The notes: generated by a model not told the origin, from the sequence alone. A DNA stretch of 64,000 bases from Streptosporangium canum (GCF_900113865.1 NZ_FOQY01000014.1:1-64000); one strand, 5' to 3'. Shown: positions 26,689 to 35,605, counted from the first letter of the stretch. Numbers and translations are program-made.

Positions 26689-27727
26689 GATCCAGAACGG
26701 CAGGGGCCTGTCCCTGGTCCCGAAGTCCGACGTCAAGCTGGGGATGAAGGACTTCAAGTCCGACCAGGAGGTGCGCTGGTGCCCGGGCTGCGGTGACTAC
26801 GCGATCCTGGCCGCGGTCCAGTCCTTCGTCCCCGAGCTGGGCCTCAAGCGCGAGAACATGGTGTTCGTCTCGGGCATCGGCTGCTCGTCCCGGTTCCCGT
26901 ACTACATGAACACCTACGGCTTCCACTCGATCCACGGGCGAGCCCCGGCGATCGCGACCGGGCTGGCCGCCTCGCGCCCCGACCTGTCGGTGTGGGTGAT
27001 CACCGGTGACGGCGACGCGCTGTCCATCGGCGGCAACCATCTGATCCACGCGCTGCGCCGCAACGTCAACCTGAACATCCTGCTGTTCAACAACAGGATC
27101 TACGGCCTGACCAAGGGCCAGTACTCCCCGACCTCCGAGATCGGCAAGATCACGAAGTCCACCCCGATGGGCTCGCTGGACAAGCCGTTCAACCCGGTCT
27201 CGCTGGCGATCGGCGCCGAGGCCTCCTTCGTGGCCCGGACCATCGACTCCGACCGCAAGCACCTGCAGTCGGTGCTGCGCGAGGCCGCCGAGCACCGGGG
27301 CACCTCCCTGGTCGAGATCTACCAGAACTGCAACATCTTCAACGACAACGCCTTCGAGCAGTTGAAGGATCCGGCGCAGCGTGACGACATCACGCTGCGC
27401 CTGGAGCACGGCCAGCCGATCGTCTCGGCCTCCAAGGCCGTACGGCGGGCGGCCGACGGCGGCATCGAGGTCGTCCCGAGGGCGGAGGTGCGCGAGGACG
27501 AGATCCTCGTCCACGACGCCCACCGCGCCGACCCGTCGCTGGCGTTCGCGCTGTCACGGCTGGACGAGCCCGCCTTCGAGCACGTTCCGATCGGCGTCTT
27601 CCGCAGCGTGGAGCGCCCTTCCTACGACGAGCTGATGGCCGGGCAGCTTGAGGAGGCCGTCGGCGACCGCGGCCGGGGCGACCTGGACGACCTGCTGCTC
27701 GCCGGGGACACCTGGCGTATCGGCTGA
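26681..27727 (+). CDS. korB: 2-oxoacid:ferredoxin oxidoreductase beta subunit
   Basis: 348 residues from GTG 26681, overlapping korA by eight bases. It binds thiamine diphosphate and one 4Fe-4S cluster. Visible: WCPGCGDYAIL (Cys34 and Cys37), SGIGCSSRFPYYMNTYG, HGRAPAIATGL, and the TPP motif ITGDGDALSIGG through LFNNRIYGLTKGQYSPTS. A C-terminal region (from about 225) follows, with another Cys in YQNCNIFND. The order and sizes match the Mycobacterium and Streptomyces enzymes that work as 2-oxoglutarate:ferredoxin oxidoreductases. A strong terminator follows 16 bp after the stop, so korAB is a two-gene unit. Confidence 0.95.
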   Translation: MSEIQNGRGLSLVPKSDVKLGMKDFKSDQEVRWCPGCGDYAILAAVQSFVPELGLKRENMVFVSGIGCSSRFPYYMNTYGFHSIHGRAPAIATGLAASRPDLSVWVITGDGDALSIGGNHLIHALRRNVNLNILLFNNRIYGLTKGQYSPTSEIGKITKSTPMGSLDKPFNPVSLAIGAEASFVARTIDSDRKHLQSVLREAAEHRGTSLVEIYQNCNIFNDNAFEQLKDPAQRDDITLRLEHGQPIVSASKAVRRAADGGIEVVPRAEVREDEILVHDAHRADPSLAFALSRLDEPAFEHVPIGVFRSVERPSYDELMAGQLEEAVGDRGRGDLDDLLLAGDTWRIG

Positions 27728-27743
27728 CAGACGAGACGACGAC

Positions 27744-27780
27744 GATGGGGCCGCTCGATCGAGCGGCCCCATCGGTTTTT
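27744..27780 (+). terminator. Rho-independent terminator of korAB
   Basis: A perfect 30 bp palindrome (27744-27773: GATGGGGCCGCTCGA followed by its complement) is followed by GGTTTTT. This is the only hairpin with a clear T run found in the window. Confidence 0.92.
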
Positions 27781-27905
27781 CCCCGGACACGCCGATATCG
27801 GCTGCCTCGCCGCGCGGGACAAGGTATGAAATGCCTGGGCCTATCAGCCAGGTATGCCAGCTAGAGCGTCCGACATGACTCGTTAGACACACGAGGAGAA
27901 CGCCC

Positions 27906-28880
27906 ATGCTCACCGCCCCTGCGCCCCGAGACCCACATGCCCAGGGACAGGAGGACCACCTCTGGTACGGCTCACGCGTGCTGGTGACAGGTGCCACCGG
28001 ATTCATCGGAGCTCATCTCGTACGGCGCCTGGGCTCGCTCGGGGCGCAGGTGCACGCGGTCAGCCGCAGACCCCGGGAGAGGTCCGCCCCCGGTACGACC
28101 TGGCACGTCGCGGACGTCAGCGACGCGGAGGCGATCGAGGACCTCGTCCGTTCCACCCGGCCCGGCGTCGTGTTCCACCTCGCCAGCGAGGTCGCCGGAG
28201 CGAGGGACCCGCGGCTCGTCCGGACGATGCTGGACAGCAACCTCGCCAGCGTGGTCAACCTGCTGACGGCGGTCGCCGGCAGCCCCGACACCCGGGTGGT
28301 GCTCGCCGGATCGCTGGAGGAGCCCCGGCCTGGCGAGGGCGAGGCGGCGCCGTCCTCGCCCTACGCGGTCGCCAAATGGGCCGCCAGCGGCTACGCGCGG
28401 ATGTTCCACCATCTCTGGGACGTCCCCGTGACGACCCTGCGCATCGGGATGGTCTACGGGCCGGGCCAGCACGACACCAGCAAGCTGGTGCCCTACGCGA
28501 CACTCTCGCTGCTCCGCGGCGAGGCGCCCAGCCTCAGCAGTGGAACGCGCCATCTGGACTGGGTCTACGTCGACGACGTGGTCGACGCCTTCCTCGCCGC
28601 GGGCGGGACCGCCGAGGCGGCCGGCCGGAGCTTCGACATCGGCACGGGCACGCGGACCTCCATCCGGGACACCGTGGAGCTGCTGGGCCGGATCGTCGGC
28701 AGCTCGCTGCGGCCCCGCTACGGCGCGCTCTCCGACCGCCCGCTGGACAGCGCCCGGATCGCCGACATCGCTCCCGCCGCCGAGGTGCTCCGCTGGCGTC
28801 CCGCCACCGGCCTGGAGGAGGGCCTGCGGCTGACCGCGGCCTGGTACGCCGAGCGCCTGCGCCAGGACGCCGTGCCGTGA
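27906..28880 (+). CDS. NAD-dependent epimerase/dehydratase (extended SDR)
   Basis: 324 residues with GAGGAG upstream. The N terminus has the extended-SDR Rossmann motif VTGATGFIGAHLVRRLG (near residue 25-41). The catalytic YxxxK is in SSPYAVAKWAASGYARMF, and LAGSLEEPR occupies the usual serine strand. LDWVYVDDVVDAFLAAG and FDIGTGTRTSIRDTVELLG are typical of nucleotide-sugar epimerases, reductases and dehydratases. The substrate is probably an NDP-sugar, since this gene opens the polysaccharide locus, but the exact reaction cannot be read from the sequence. Its stop codon lies inside the first copy of an 18 bp repeat. Confidence 0.88.
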   Translation: MLTAPAPRDPHAQGQEDHLWYGSRVLVTGATGFIGAHLVRRLGSLGAQVHAVSRRPRERSAPGTTWHVADVSDAEAIEDLVRSTRPGVVFHLASEVAGARDPRLVRTMLDSNLASVVNLLTAVAGSPDTRVVLAGSLEEPRPGEGEAAPSSPYAVAKWAASGYARMFHHLWDVPVTTLRIGMVYGPGQHDTSKLVPYATLSLLRGEAPSLSSGTRHLDWVYVDDVVDAFLAAGGTAEAAGRSFDIGTGTRTSIRDTVELLGRIVGSSLRPRYGALSDRPLDSARIADIAPAAEVLRWRPATGLEEGLRLTAAWYAERLRQDAVP

Positions 28881-28960
28881 CGGACCGCCGTGCCGTGACG
28901 GACCGTCGCGCCCTGACGGACCGTCGCGCCCTGACGGGATGCCATGCCGTGACGGGACGC
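28871..28960. repeat. Five 18 bp tandem repeats at a gene end
   Basis: Units of exactly 18 bp (first: cgtgccgtgacggaccgc) run from 28871 to 28960 without gaps; copies differ at one to five positions. The first unit contains the stop codon of the SDR gene. Each unit keeps a TGA in the same phase, so read-through of one stop would meet another. Confidence 0.9.
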
Positions 28961-29025
28961 CCTCCGGCGGGCCCCCACCGCGCCGTGCGCTGACAGGCTC
29001 CGCCGCGCCGTACGACGAGGAGACC

Positions 29026-29062
29026 CCCGCCGCCCGGACGCTGACGGCCCCCGGGCGGCGGG
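29026..29062 (+). terminator. Strong G+C hairpin downstream of the SDR gene
   Basis: CCCGCCGCCCGG (29026-29037) pairs perfectly with CCGGGCGGCGGG (29051-29062) around a 13-base loop. No T run follows. It may end SDR transcription before the deacetylase gene. Confidence 0.5.
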
Positions 29063-29173
29063 GCGGCGCGCTGTAACGGGAGGCCGCGCAATCCGATATC
29101 AACCGGGGGCACGGTCATCGCGCGCGGTGCCCGTGCCCGCAACCGGGACGCCGGATCAGAAACGAGGGCGCTG

Positions 29174-29839
29174 GTGGATTCGGTCGTCAACCTCACGGTG
29201 CACGGCATCGGTCCGACCAGCCGCGAGCTCGACCCGGGCGAGGACGCCACCTGGGTCAGCGTCGAGCAGTTCGAGCGGGTCCTCGACGCGGCGGTGGGCC
29301 GCCAGGACGTCCGCATCACCTTCGACGACGGCAACGCCTCCGATGTGGAGATCGCCCTTCCCCGGCTGCTCGACCGCGGCCTCACCGCGGAGTTCTTCGT
29401 GCTGGCCGGGCTCCTCGGCGAGCCGGGCCGGCTGGACGCGGACGGGGTGCGGGAGCTGGTCGCGGCGGGCATGCGGGTCGGCTCACACGGCTGGGCGCAT
29501 CGCGACTGGCGGCGGCTGGACGGGGAGCAGGCGGAAGAGGAGATCGCCGACGCCAACCGGCTCCTCGGCGAGCTCACCGGACGGCTGGTGTCGAGGGTGG
29601 CCATCCCGTTCGGCTCCTACGACAGGCGCGTGCTCGGCAGGCTGCGGCGGGCGGCGGTGACGCGCGCCTACACCAGCGACGGCGGCCGCGCCCGGCCCGG
29701 CTCCTGGCTGCAGCCGCGCAACAGCCTGCGCCACGACATCGACGGCACGTGGGCCCCCCGGATCATCGACGGGACGCCGCCGCTGCCGCTGCGCGTCCGC
29801 AGGGTCGCCGCGCGGGCGTTCAAGCGTGTCCGCGGGTGA
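29174..29839 (+). CDS. Small polysaccharide deacetylase family protein
   Basis: 221 residues from GTG 29174, GAGGG upstream. The NodB-like domain fills the whole protein: ITFDDGNASDVEIALPRLLDRGLTAEFFVL (metal Asp), then GSHGWAHRDWRRL (metal His pair) and VAIPFGSYDRRVL. The usual C-terminal LxH motif appears only weakly (SLRHDID). There is no signal peptide, so unlike the lipoprotein deacetylase it probably acts in the cytoplasm, perhaps on a lipid-linked intermediate. It is followed after 91 bp by a glycosyltransferase. The likely role is deacetylation of an amino sugar during polysaccharide assembly. Confidence 0.85.
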   Translation: MDSVVNLTVHGIGPTSRELDPGEDATWVSVEQFERVLDAAVGRQDVRITFDDGNASDVEIALPRLLDRGLTAEFFVLAGLLGEPGRLDADGVRELVAAGMRVGSHGWAHRDWRRLDGEQAEEEIADANRLLGELTGRLVSRVAIPFGSYDRRVLGRLRRAAVTRAYTSDGGRARPGSWLQPRNSLRHDIDGTWAPRIIDGTPPLPLRVRRVAARAFKRVRG

Positions 29840-29930
29840 GAGATCCCGCGATCGGCGCGGGCGCGGTCCGGAGCCCCGGTAAGGCTTGGAACGTGGTAAC
29901 GACACCGCCGCGCCCGACGATGACGAATAT

Positions 29931-30854
29931 ATGACGCCTGGTACCCCCCGGATCGCCGTAGTGATCGTCACTTACAACAGCGCGGAGGTACTCGAAGGCT
30001 GTCTGCGCTCCCTCGTCGAAGGCTCCCGAGGTGTGCGCCTGGCCGACGTCGTCGTGGCCGACAACGCCTCGAAGGACGGGTCGCTCAAGGTCGCCGCAGG
30101 GATGACCGGCCTCCCGCTCCGGACCGTCCAGCTCGGCCGGAACGCCGGTTACGCCGCGGCGATCAACGCCGGCATCGAGGCGCTGGACCTGCGGGACATC
30201 GACGCGGTCTACGTGATCAATCCCGACTGCAGGTTGCGGCCGGGCTCGCTCCTCCCGCTCGCCGACGCGCTGCGGCCGGCGGGGCGCGGCATCGCCGTAC
30301 CACGCATGATCAACCCGGACGGCAGCCTGCAGCCGTCGCTGCGCAGGACGCCCACCCTGCGCAGGGCGCTGGCGGAGGCGCTGATCGGCGGCGACCTCGC
30401 GGGCCGGATCGGCACGCTCGGCGAGCTGGTCACCGACCCGCGGGAGTACGAACGGCCCGGCGTCGCGGCATGGGCGACCGGCGCGGCCATGCTCATCTCC
30501 ACTGACGTCATCAGGGAGATCGGCCCGTGGGACGAGTCGTTCCTGCTCTACAGCGAGGAGACCGAGTTCGCGCTCCGTGCCGGCGACCGGGGCTGGGCGC
30601 TCTGGTACGAACCGGCGTCGGTGATCGAGCACATCGGCGGCGACTCGGGGGTCAACCCCACCCTCGCCGCGCTGCTCACGGTCAACAAGGTGAAGCTGTT
30701 CCGCCGGCGCCGGAGCGCTCCGGCCTCGTTCGCCTACTACCTGGCGGTCGTCTTCGGCGAGGGAGTGCGCGCGCTCGCGGGGCGCCGTACGTCACGGGCG
30801 TCGGTCGTGGCTCTGCTCAGACCGTCGCGCCGGCTCCAGAAGCTCGCGGACTGA
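29931..30854 (+). CDS. Family 2 glycosyltransferase (rhamnosyltransferase-like)
   Basis: 307 residues from ATG 29931; a TTG at 29886 would add 15 residues, but GT2 proteins usually start right before the first strand. The GT-A fold is clear: IAVVIVTYNSAEVLEGCLRSL, VVADNASKDGSLKV, LGRNAGYAAAINAGI, VYVINPDCRLRPGSL (the metal-binding DxD is replaced by NPDC). The acceptor region AWATGAAMLISTDVIREIGPWDESFLLYSEETEFALRAGDRGW is typical of the rhamnosyltransferase WbbL group. It would add a sugar, possibly rhamnose made by the rml genes here, to a lipid-linked glycan. Confidence 0.9.
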   Translation: MTPGTPRIAVVIVTYNSAEVLEGCLRSLVEGSRGVRLADVVVADNASKDGSLKVAAGMTGLPLRTVQLGRNAGYAAAINAGIEALDLRDIDAVYVINPDCRLRPGSLLPLADALRPAGRGIAVPRMINPDGSLQPSLRRTPTLRRALAEALIGGDLAGRIGTLGELVTDPREYERPGVAAWATGAAMLISTDVIREIGPWDESFLLYSEETEFALRAGDRGWALWYEPASVIEHIGGDSGVNPTLAALLTVNKVKLFRRRRSAPASFAYYLAVVFGEGVRALAGRRTSRASVVALLRPSRRLQKLAD

Positions 30855-30880
30855 TCCGGTCGGCGACGAGAGGAACGACG

Positions 30881-32059
30881 ATGAGCATGCCCGCGAGCGA
30901 AGCGCCCAGCGGACCGGAGGCACCCGATCCCGCCCGGCCGGCGGGGGCGCGGGAGGCGAGGGCACGGGAGGCCACCCGGACCGCGCAGGCGGCGCAGACG
31001 GTGGGAGCGGTGCGGACGGTCGGGTTCGACTCGCTCACCGCGGAGGAGCTGGACGCCTGGCATCTGCTGCGGGCGGCCAACCCCCTGCTGGACAGCCCCT
31101 ACTTCCACCCCGGCTTCGCCGCGGCCGTGCACGCCAGTGGCCGCGAGGTGCGGGTGGCGGTGGGCAGGGACCGGGCGGGCGAGGTCAGCGCCCTGCTGCC
31201 GCACCACCGCGAGCGGTCGCTGATCAGGCCCGCGGGCTGGCCGGCGGCGGACTTCCAGGGGCCCGTGCTCGCCCCCGGCTCCTCCTTCCCCCCGCTGGCC
31301 CTGCTCACCGGCGGAGTCCGCGGCTTCGAGTTCGACCATCTGGTGGAGAGCTGCGCGGACTTCGAGCCGTGGGTGGAGTCCCGGCGGCCGTCGCCGTTCC
31401 TGGACGTCTCCGGCGGCCTGGAGGGATACCTGGGCCGGGCGTCGCGCAGCGGCAAGGACAACATGGGACAGGCCCGCCGCCGTACGGCGAAGGCCGAGCG
31501 GACGCACGGCACGGTGCGGTTCGCCGCCGACGCGGTCGACCCCGAGGTTCTGGGCCGGGTGGTGGAGCTCAAGCGCGCGCAGTACGCCGCCACCGGCGCC
31601 CGGGACTACTTCGCCGAACCGGACCGCCACGACCTGCTGACCCGGCTGCTGCACACCCGCGACTCCTCATTCGGGGGCGTTCTGTCCACTTTGCACGCCG
31701 GCCCCCATCTGGTGGCGGCACATTTCGGAATACGTTCGGGAAATGTGCTCCACTGGTGGTTTCCGGTCTACGACCCGGCTTTCTCCAGCCTCGCCCCCGG
31801 ATGGATGCTGCTGCGCGAACTCGTCGCCGCCGCTCCCGCCCTCGGCATCGCCCGTATCGACCTCGGACGCGGCGACGACGAGTACAAGCGGCGCGCCAAG
31901 ACCGGTGAGACGCCGGTGTGCCAGGGGATCGTGACCCGGAGCTCGGCCCGGCAGGCGCTGCGGCGGGCACGGGACTCCATGGTCACCACGGCGAAATCAT
32001 CCGCATTGGGTCCTGGTTTGCGCCATATTGTGCACAAACTTCGCGCATTGCGGCGGTAA
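30881..32059 (+). CDS. FemAB/BioF2-like GNAT family acyltransferase
   Basis: 392 residues from ATG 30881, GAGAGGA upstream. The first 45 residues are low-complexity (Pro/Ala/Arg-rich). The rest matches the Acetyltransf_6 pattern of polysaccharide loci: NPLLDSPYFHPGFAAAVHASGREVRVAVGRD, then GEVSALLPHH, a charged middle, YLGRASRSGKDNMGQARRRTAK, and the GNAT-like core GPHLVAAHFGIRSGNVLHWWFPVYDPAFSSLAPGWMLLRELVAAAPALGIARIDLGRGDDEYKRRA. The last segment is the best family marker. Such proteins acylate sugars or transfer aminoacyl groups; the donor is unknown. Confidence 0.88.
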   Translation: MSMPASEAPSGPEAPDPARPAGAREARAREATRTAQAAQTVGAVRTVGFDSLTAEELDAWHLLRAANPLLDSPYFHPGFAAAVHASGREVRVAVGRDRAGEVSALLPHHRERSLIRPAGWPAADFQGPVLAPGSSFPPLALLTGGVRGFEFDHLVESCADFEPWVESRRPSPFLDVSGGLEGYLGRASRSGKDNMGQARRRTAKAERTHGTVRFAADAVDPEVLGRVVELKRAQYAATGARDYFAEPDRHDLLTRLLHTRDSSFGGVLSTLHAGPHLVAAHFGIRSGNVLHWWFPVYDPAFSSLAPGWMLLRELVAAAPALGIARIDLGRGDDEYKRRAKTGETPVCQGIVTRSSARQALRRARDSMVTTAKSSALGPGLRHIVHKLRALRR

Positions 32060-32198
32060 TCCCATCTCGAAGTGAGCACTTCTCGAAATCGTAACGATCC
32101 AACGAAATCATCCGACTAAAGGGTGATTCGGGCGAGGCTTAGAAAACGCCTCCTGCCCCGCAACCGGCCGGCAAGTGACGCGATGGAGGCAGCGCACA

Positions 32199-33515
32199 AT
32201 GAGAATCAGCGTGTTCGGGCTCGGCTATGTCGGTTGCGTCTCCGCGGCCTGTCTGGCGGCCAGCGGGCACGAGGTGATCGGCGTCGACGTCAATCCCACG
32301 AAGATCGAACTCATCGGCCGCGGCCAGGCGCCGGTCGTCGAGGAGCGGATCGGCGAGCTGACCGCCGAGGTCGTGCGGGCCGGTGCGCTGCGGGCCACCA
32401 CCGACGTCGCCGAGGCGATCGACGCGACGGAGATCTCGCTGATCTGCGTGGGCACGCCGTCCGCCCCGAACGGCAGCCTCTCCACCGCCTACCTGGAGCG
32501 GGTGGCCGAGCAGATCGGCCAGGTGCTGGCCGGCAAGAGCGAGCGGCACACGATCGTCTTCCGCAGCACCATGCTCCCCGGCACCTGCACCGACCTGCTC
32601 ATCCCGATCCTGGAGCGGACCTCGGGACTGCGGGCCGGAACCGGCTTCGGCGTGGCGGTCAACCCGGAGTTCCTGCGCGAGGGAACGAGCGTGCGCGACT
32701 TCTTCGAGCCGCCCAAGACCGTCATCGGCCAGCTCGACCCCGCCAGCGGCGACGCGGTCGCCTCGCTGTACGAGGGCCTTCCGGGCGAGGTCTTCCGGGT
32801 GCCCATGGCGGTGGCCGAGATGACCAAGTACGCCGACAACGCCTTCCACGGATTGAAGATCAGTTTCGCCAACGAGATCGGCGCGGTCTGCCAGGCGCTC
32901 GGCCTGGACTCCCACCAGGTCATGGACGTCTTCCTCGCCGACCGCAAGCTCAACGTCAGCCCGGCCTACCTGCGGCCGGGTTTCGCCTTCGGCGGCTCGT
33001 GCCTGCCCAAGGACCTCAGGGGCCTGGTCTACGCGGCCCGGCGGGCCGACGTCTCGGTGCCGCTGCTGTCGCACGTCCTGCCGTCCAACGAGGACCACCT
33101 GCGGCGCGCCTTCGAGCTGGTGGCCGCGGCCGGCAGCCGCCGCATCGGGCTGTTCGGGCTGTCGTTCAAGCCGGGCACCGACGACCTGCGGGAGAGCCCC
33201 CTGGTCGAGCTGGCCGAACGCCTGCTGGGCAAGGGGTACGACCTGCGCATCTATGACGCCAACGTCTCGCTGTCCCGCCTGATGGGGGCCAACCGGGACT
33301 ACATCGAGAGCAGGCTGCCGCACCTGGGCGACCTGCTGAGCAACTCCGCCGACGACGTGCTCGCGCACGCCGACGTCTGCGTCGTCGGCTGCAAGGACCC
33401 CGCCGTGCTGAGCGCGCTCGACGGCGCGGGAGACCGTACGATCATCGACCTCGTCCGCCTCCCCGACGCCGCCGAGCGCCGGGCACATCCTGGATACGTG
33501 GGCCTTGGCTGGTAA
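32199..33515 (+). CDS. Nucleotide-sugar 6-dehydrogenase (UDP-Glc or GDP-Man type)
   Basis: 438 residues from ATG 32199 with GGAGG nine bases upstream. It oxidises an NDP-hexose to the uronic acid in two NAD-dependent steps. Visible: MRISVFGLGYVGCVSAACLAASGHEVIGVDVN (NAD site), ICVGTPSAPNGSLSTAYLE, FRSTMLPGTCTDL, EFLREGTSVRDFFEPPKTVIGQ, the central helix MTKYADNAFHGLKISFANEIGAVC, and the catalytic Cys in FAFGGSCLPKDLRGL. The C-terminal SFKPGTDDLRESPLVELAERLLGKGYDLRIYDANV is standard. The form of the sequence (GYVGCVSA, GFAFGGSCLPKD) leans towards GDP-mannose dehydrogenase, but UDP-glucose cannot be excluded. It overlaps the next gene by 11 bases. Confidence 0.9.
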   Translation: MRISVFGLGYVGCVSAACLAASGHEVIGVDVNPTKIELIGRGQAPVVEERIGELTAEVVRAGALRATTDVAEAIDATEISLICVGTPSAPNGSLSTAYLERVAEQIGQVLAGKSERHTIVFRSTMLPGTCTDLLIPILERTSGLRAGTGFGVAVNPEFLREGTSVRDFFEPPKTVIGQLDPASGDAVASLYEGLPGEVFRVPMAVAEMTKYADNAFHGLKISFANEIGAVCQALGLDSHQVMDVFLADRKLNVSPAYLRPGFAFGGSCLPKDLRGLVYAARRADVSVPLLSHVLPSNEDHLRRAFELVAAAGSRRIGLFGLSFKPGTDDLRESPLVELAERLLGKGYDLRIYDANVSLSRLMGANRDYIESRLPHLGDLLSNSADDVLAHADVCVVGCKDPAVLSALDGAGDRTIIDLVRLPDAAERRAHPGYVGLGW

Positions 33516-34683
33516 AGCACTCATCCTCGTCGAGAACCTCTCCGTACCGTTCGACCGGCGGGTGTGGCAGGAAAGCACCACGCTGCGCGACGCCGGTTGG
33601 GACGTGCACGTCATCTGTCCCCAGGGCACCAAGCGGGACACCGAGCCGCACGTCGAGATAGACGGGGTGAAGATCTACCGCTATCCGCTGCGGGCGGCGA
33701 CCGGCGGCCCGCTCGGCTACGTGCAGGAGTACGGCTCGGCGCTGCGGCACACCTTCCGGCTGGCCCGGCGGATCGGTCCGGTGGACGTGGTGCACGCCTG
33801 CAACCCGCCGGACCTGCTGTTCCTCGTGGCGAGAATGCTCAAGCGGCAGGGCGCACGGTTCGTGTTCGACCAGCACGACCTGGTGCCCGAGCTCTACCTG
33901 TCCCGTTTCGACCGCGGCAAGGACTTCCTCTACCGTGCCGTGTGCCGGCTGGAGCGGCTCACCTACCAGGCGGCCGACGTGGTCATCGCGACCAACGAGA
34001 GCTACCGCGAGGTCGCGATCAGCAGGGGCGGAAAGAAGCCCGAAGAGGTGTTCGTGGTGCGCAGCGCACCGGCGGTCGAGCGGTTCCACCAGGTCCCCCT
34101 GGAAGAGTCGATCAAGCGCGGGAAGCCGCACCTGCTCTGCTACCTCGGCGTGATGGGCCCGCAGGACGGCGTGGACTACGCGCTGCGGTCCCTGGCCAGG
34201 CTCCGCGACGACCTGGGCCGCACGGACTGGCACGCGGTGTTCGTCGGCGGCGGGGACACCTTCGAGGACATGGTCGCCTTCTCCCACGAGCTGGGCCTGT
34301 CGGACTCCGTCGAGTTCACCGGCCGGATCCCGGACGAGGACCTGCTGCGCTACCTGTCCGCGGCGGACGTCTGCCTCGCGCCGGACCCGCTCAACCCGCT
34401 CAACGACGTGTCCACCATGAACAAGATCATGGAGTACATGGCGATGGCCCGCCCGATCGTCTCCTTCGACCTCCGCGAAGCGCGGGTCTCGGCCGGAGAC
34501 GCCGCGGTCTACGCACCGGCCAACGACGAGTCGGAGTTCGCCAAGCTGATCGCCCGGCTGCTCGACGATCCTCAGGAGCGTCGGCGCATGGGCGAGACCG
34601 GTAAGGCCCGGGTCACCGGTCCGTTGTCGTGGGAACGCTCCAGGACCGCGCTTCTGGCCGCCTACGAGGCCGCCTGTTCCTGA
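33505..34683 (+). CDS. Family 4 glycosyltransferase
   Basis: 392 residues from TTG 33505, overlapping the dehydrogenase stop by 11 bp. The GT-B fold is recognisable: LILVENLSVPFDRRVWQESTTLRDAGWDVHVICPQG, a domain boundary near 180, then LLCYLGVMGPQDGVDYALRSL and FVGGGDTFEDMVAFSHELGLSDSVEFTGRIPDEDLLRYLSAADVCLAPD. The donor-binding loop is NKIMEYMAMARPIVSFDLREARVSAGDAAVY, in place of the common EAMA-G-P. The pattern LSVPFDRRVW is characteristic of a glycosyltransferase group in exopolysaccharide loci. Its proximity to the dehydrogenase suggests transfer of a uronic acid. It is a retaining enzyme by family, not shown here. Confidence 0.9.
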   Translation: MAGKALILVENLSVPFDRRVWQESTTLRDAGWDVHVICPQGTKRDTEPHVEIDGVKIYRYPLRAATGGPLGYVQEYGSALRHTFRLARRIGPVDVVHACNPPDLLFLVARMLKRQGARFVFDQHDLVPELYLSRFDRGKDFLYRAVCRLERLTYQAADVVIATNESYREVAISRGGKKPEEVFVVRSAPAVERFHQVPLEESIKRGKPHLLCYLGVMGPQDGVDYALRSLARLRDDLGRTDWHAVFVGGGDTFEDMVAFSHELGLSDSVEFTGRIPDEDLLRYLSAADVCLAPDPLNPLNDVSTMNKIMEYMAMARPIVSFDLREARVSAGDAAVYAPANDESEFAKLIARLLDDPQERRRMGETGKARVTGPLSWERSRTALLAAYEAACS

Positions 34684-34710
34684 CATGCCAGCGAGAAAGG
34701 AAGCGTCGCC

Positions 34711-35475
34711 ATGAGCGTGCTCATCGAGACCGTCGCCGCCACGGAGCTAGCCGCCCTGATGGAGAGCTGCGTCGACGCGGGCGCGGCAACCGCGGCCGGA
34801 GCGGTGGAAGGGCTCCGGCGGTCCTACAAATGGCTGCGCCGTACCTCCGTCCAACTCCTGTTCGAGCGCCGGTACGGTGTACGGACCTCCGACGTCGTGG
34901 GCCTTGAGGAGTTCGGGCTGGCCCGGCATGACAGGGTCTACTACTCGGCGGCGAACTGGCAGACCCTCCGGCGCACGCTGCCCCGGCGCGACGTCGGCGA
35001 GCACGACGTCTTCATCGACCTCGGCTCCGGCATGGGCCGCATGGTGCTGGAGGCGGCGTCCCGGTACCCCTTCGGGAAAGTGATCGGTGTCGAGCTGTCC
35101 GAGCAGCTCAACGACATCGCACGGCAGAACATCGCGAGCACCCGTCTCCGCCTGCGCTGCAAGGACGTCGACCTCGTCCGGTCGGACGTGCTCGACTACG
35201 ACATCCCCGACGACGTCAGCGTGGTGTTCCTCAACAACCCCTTCCGGGGCGAGACCTTCGCGACCGTGATGGAGCGGCTGATCGCGACCGTGGACCGGAA
35301 CCCGCGCCCGGTCACGGTGATCTACTTCAACCCGGTCGAGGAGGCGTTCCTGCTGAGCACCGGCCGTTTCCGCCACCTTCGCACGGTGACACGGGGACGC
35401 AGGAGCGCCGAGGACAGCCCGTTCGGCTCGGTCCGGGTATACGCGATCACCGAGCGGGCCGGTGCCCGGCCGTAG
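34711..35475 (+). CDS. Class I SAM-dependent methyltransferase, DOT1-like fold
   Basis: 254 residues, AGAAAGGAAG upstream. The SAM-binding motif I is VFIDLGSGMGRMVLEAASRYPFGKVIGVELSEQL, and the motif IV region VSVVFLNNPFRGETFATVMERLI holds the NPF signature. The arrangement (YYSAANWQTLRRTLPRRDVGEHDVFIDLGSGMGR) is like bacterial proteins annotated as DOT1-type histone methylation domain. In this place the target is more likely a sugar hydroxyl or an acceptor protein. It is 27 bp downstream of the glycosyltransferase and closes the plus-strand run 32199-35475, convergent with the next gene. Confidence 0.85.
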   Translation: MSVLIETVAATELAALMESCVDAGAATAAGAVEGLRRSYKWLRRTSVQLLFERRYGVRTSDVVGLEEFGLARHDRVYYSAANWQTLRRTLPRRDVGEHDVFIDLGSGMGRMVLEAASRYPFGKVIGVELSEQLNDIARQNIASTRLRLRCKDVDLVRSDVLDYDIPDDVSVVFLNNPFRGETFATVMERLIATVDRNPRPVTVIYFNPVEEAFLLSTGRFRHLRTVTRGRRSAEDSPFGSVRVYAITERAGARP

Positions 35476-35605
35476 CGGCCACGCGGACGGCGGGGCGGCA
35501 GGCCGTACCGGGCGGCCCCGCCACCTCTCGGACAGCGGTACGGCAGGCCGTGCCGGCCCCCCGGACGTCACCGCCCGGACGGACGGCGCCGCGGCCCCCC
35601 GCCGG

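Noticed and set aside
24757-26757. A 666-codon open frame opposite korA
   Set aside because: Antisense shadow of a clear enzyme; its residues are the usual Gly/Val/Asp/Arg mix of such frames.
28871-28960. CRISPR array
   Set aside because: Units are contiguous 18 bp copies with no spacers and no cas genes nearby; a simple tandem repeat.
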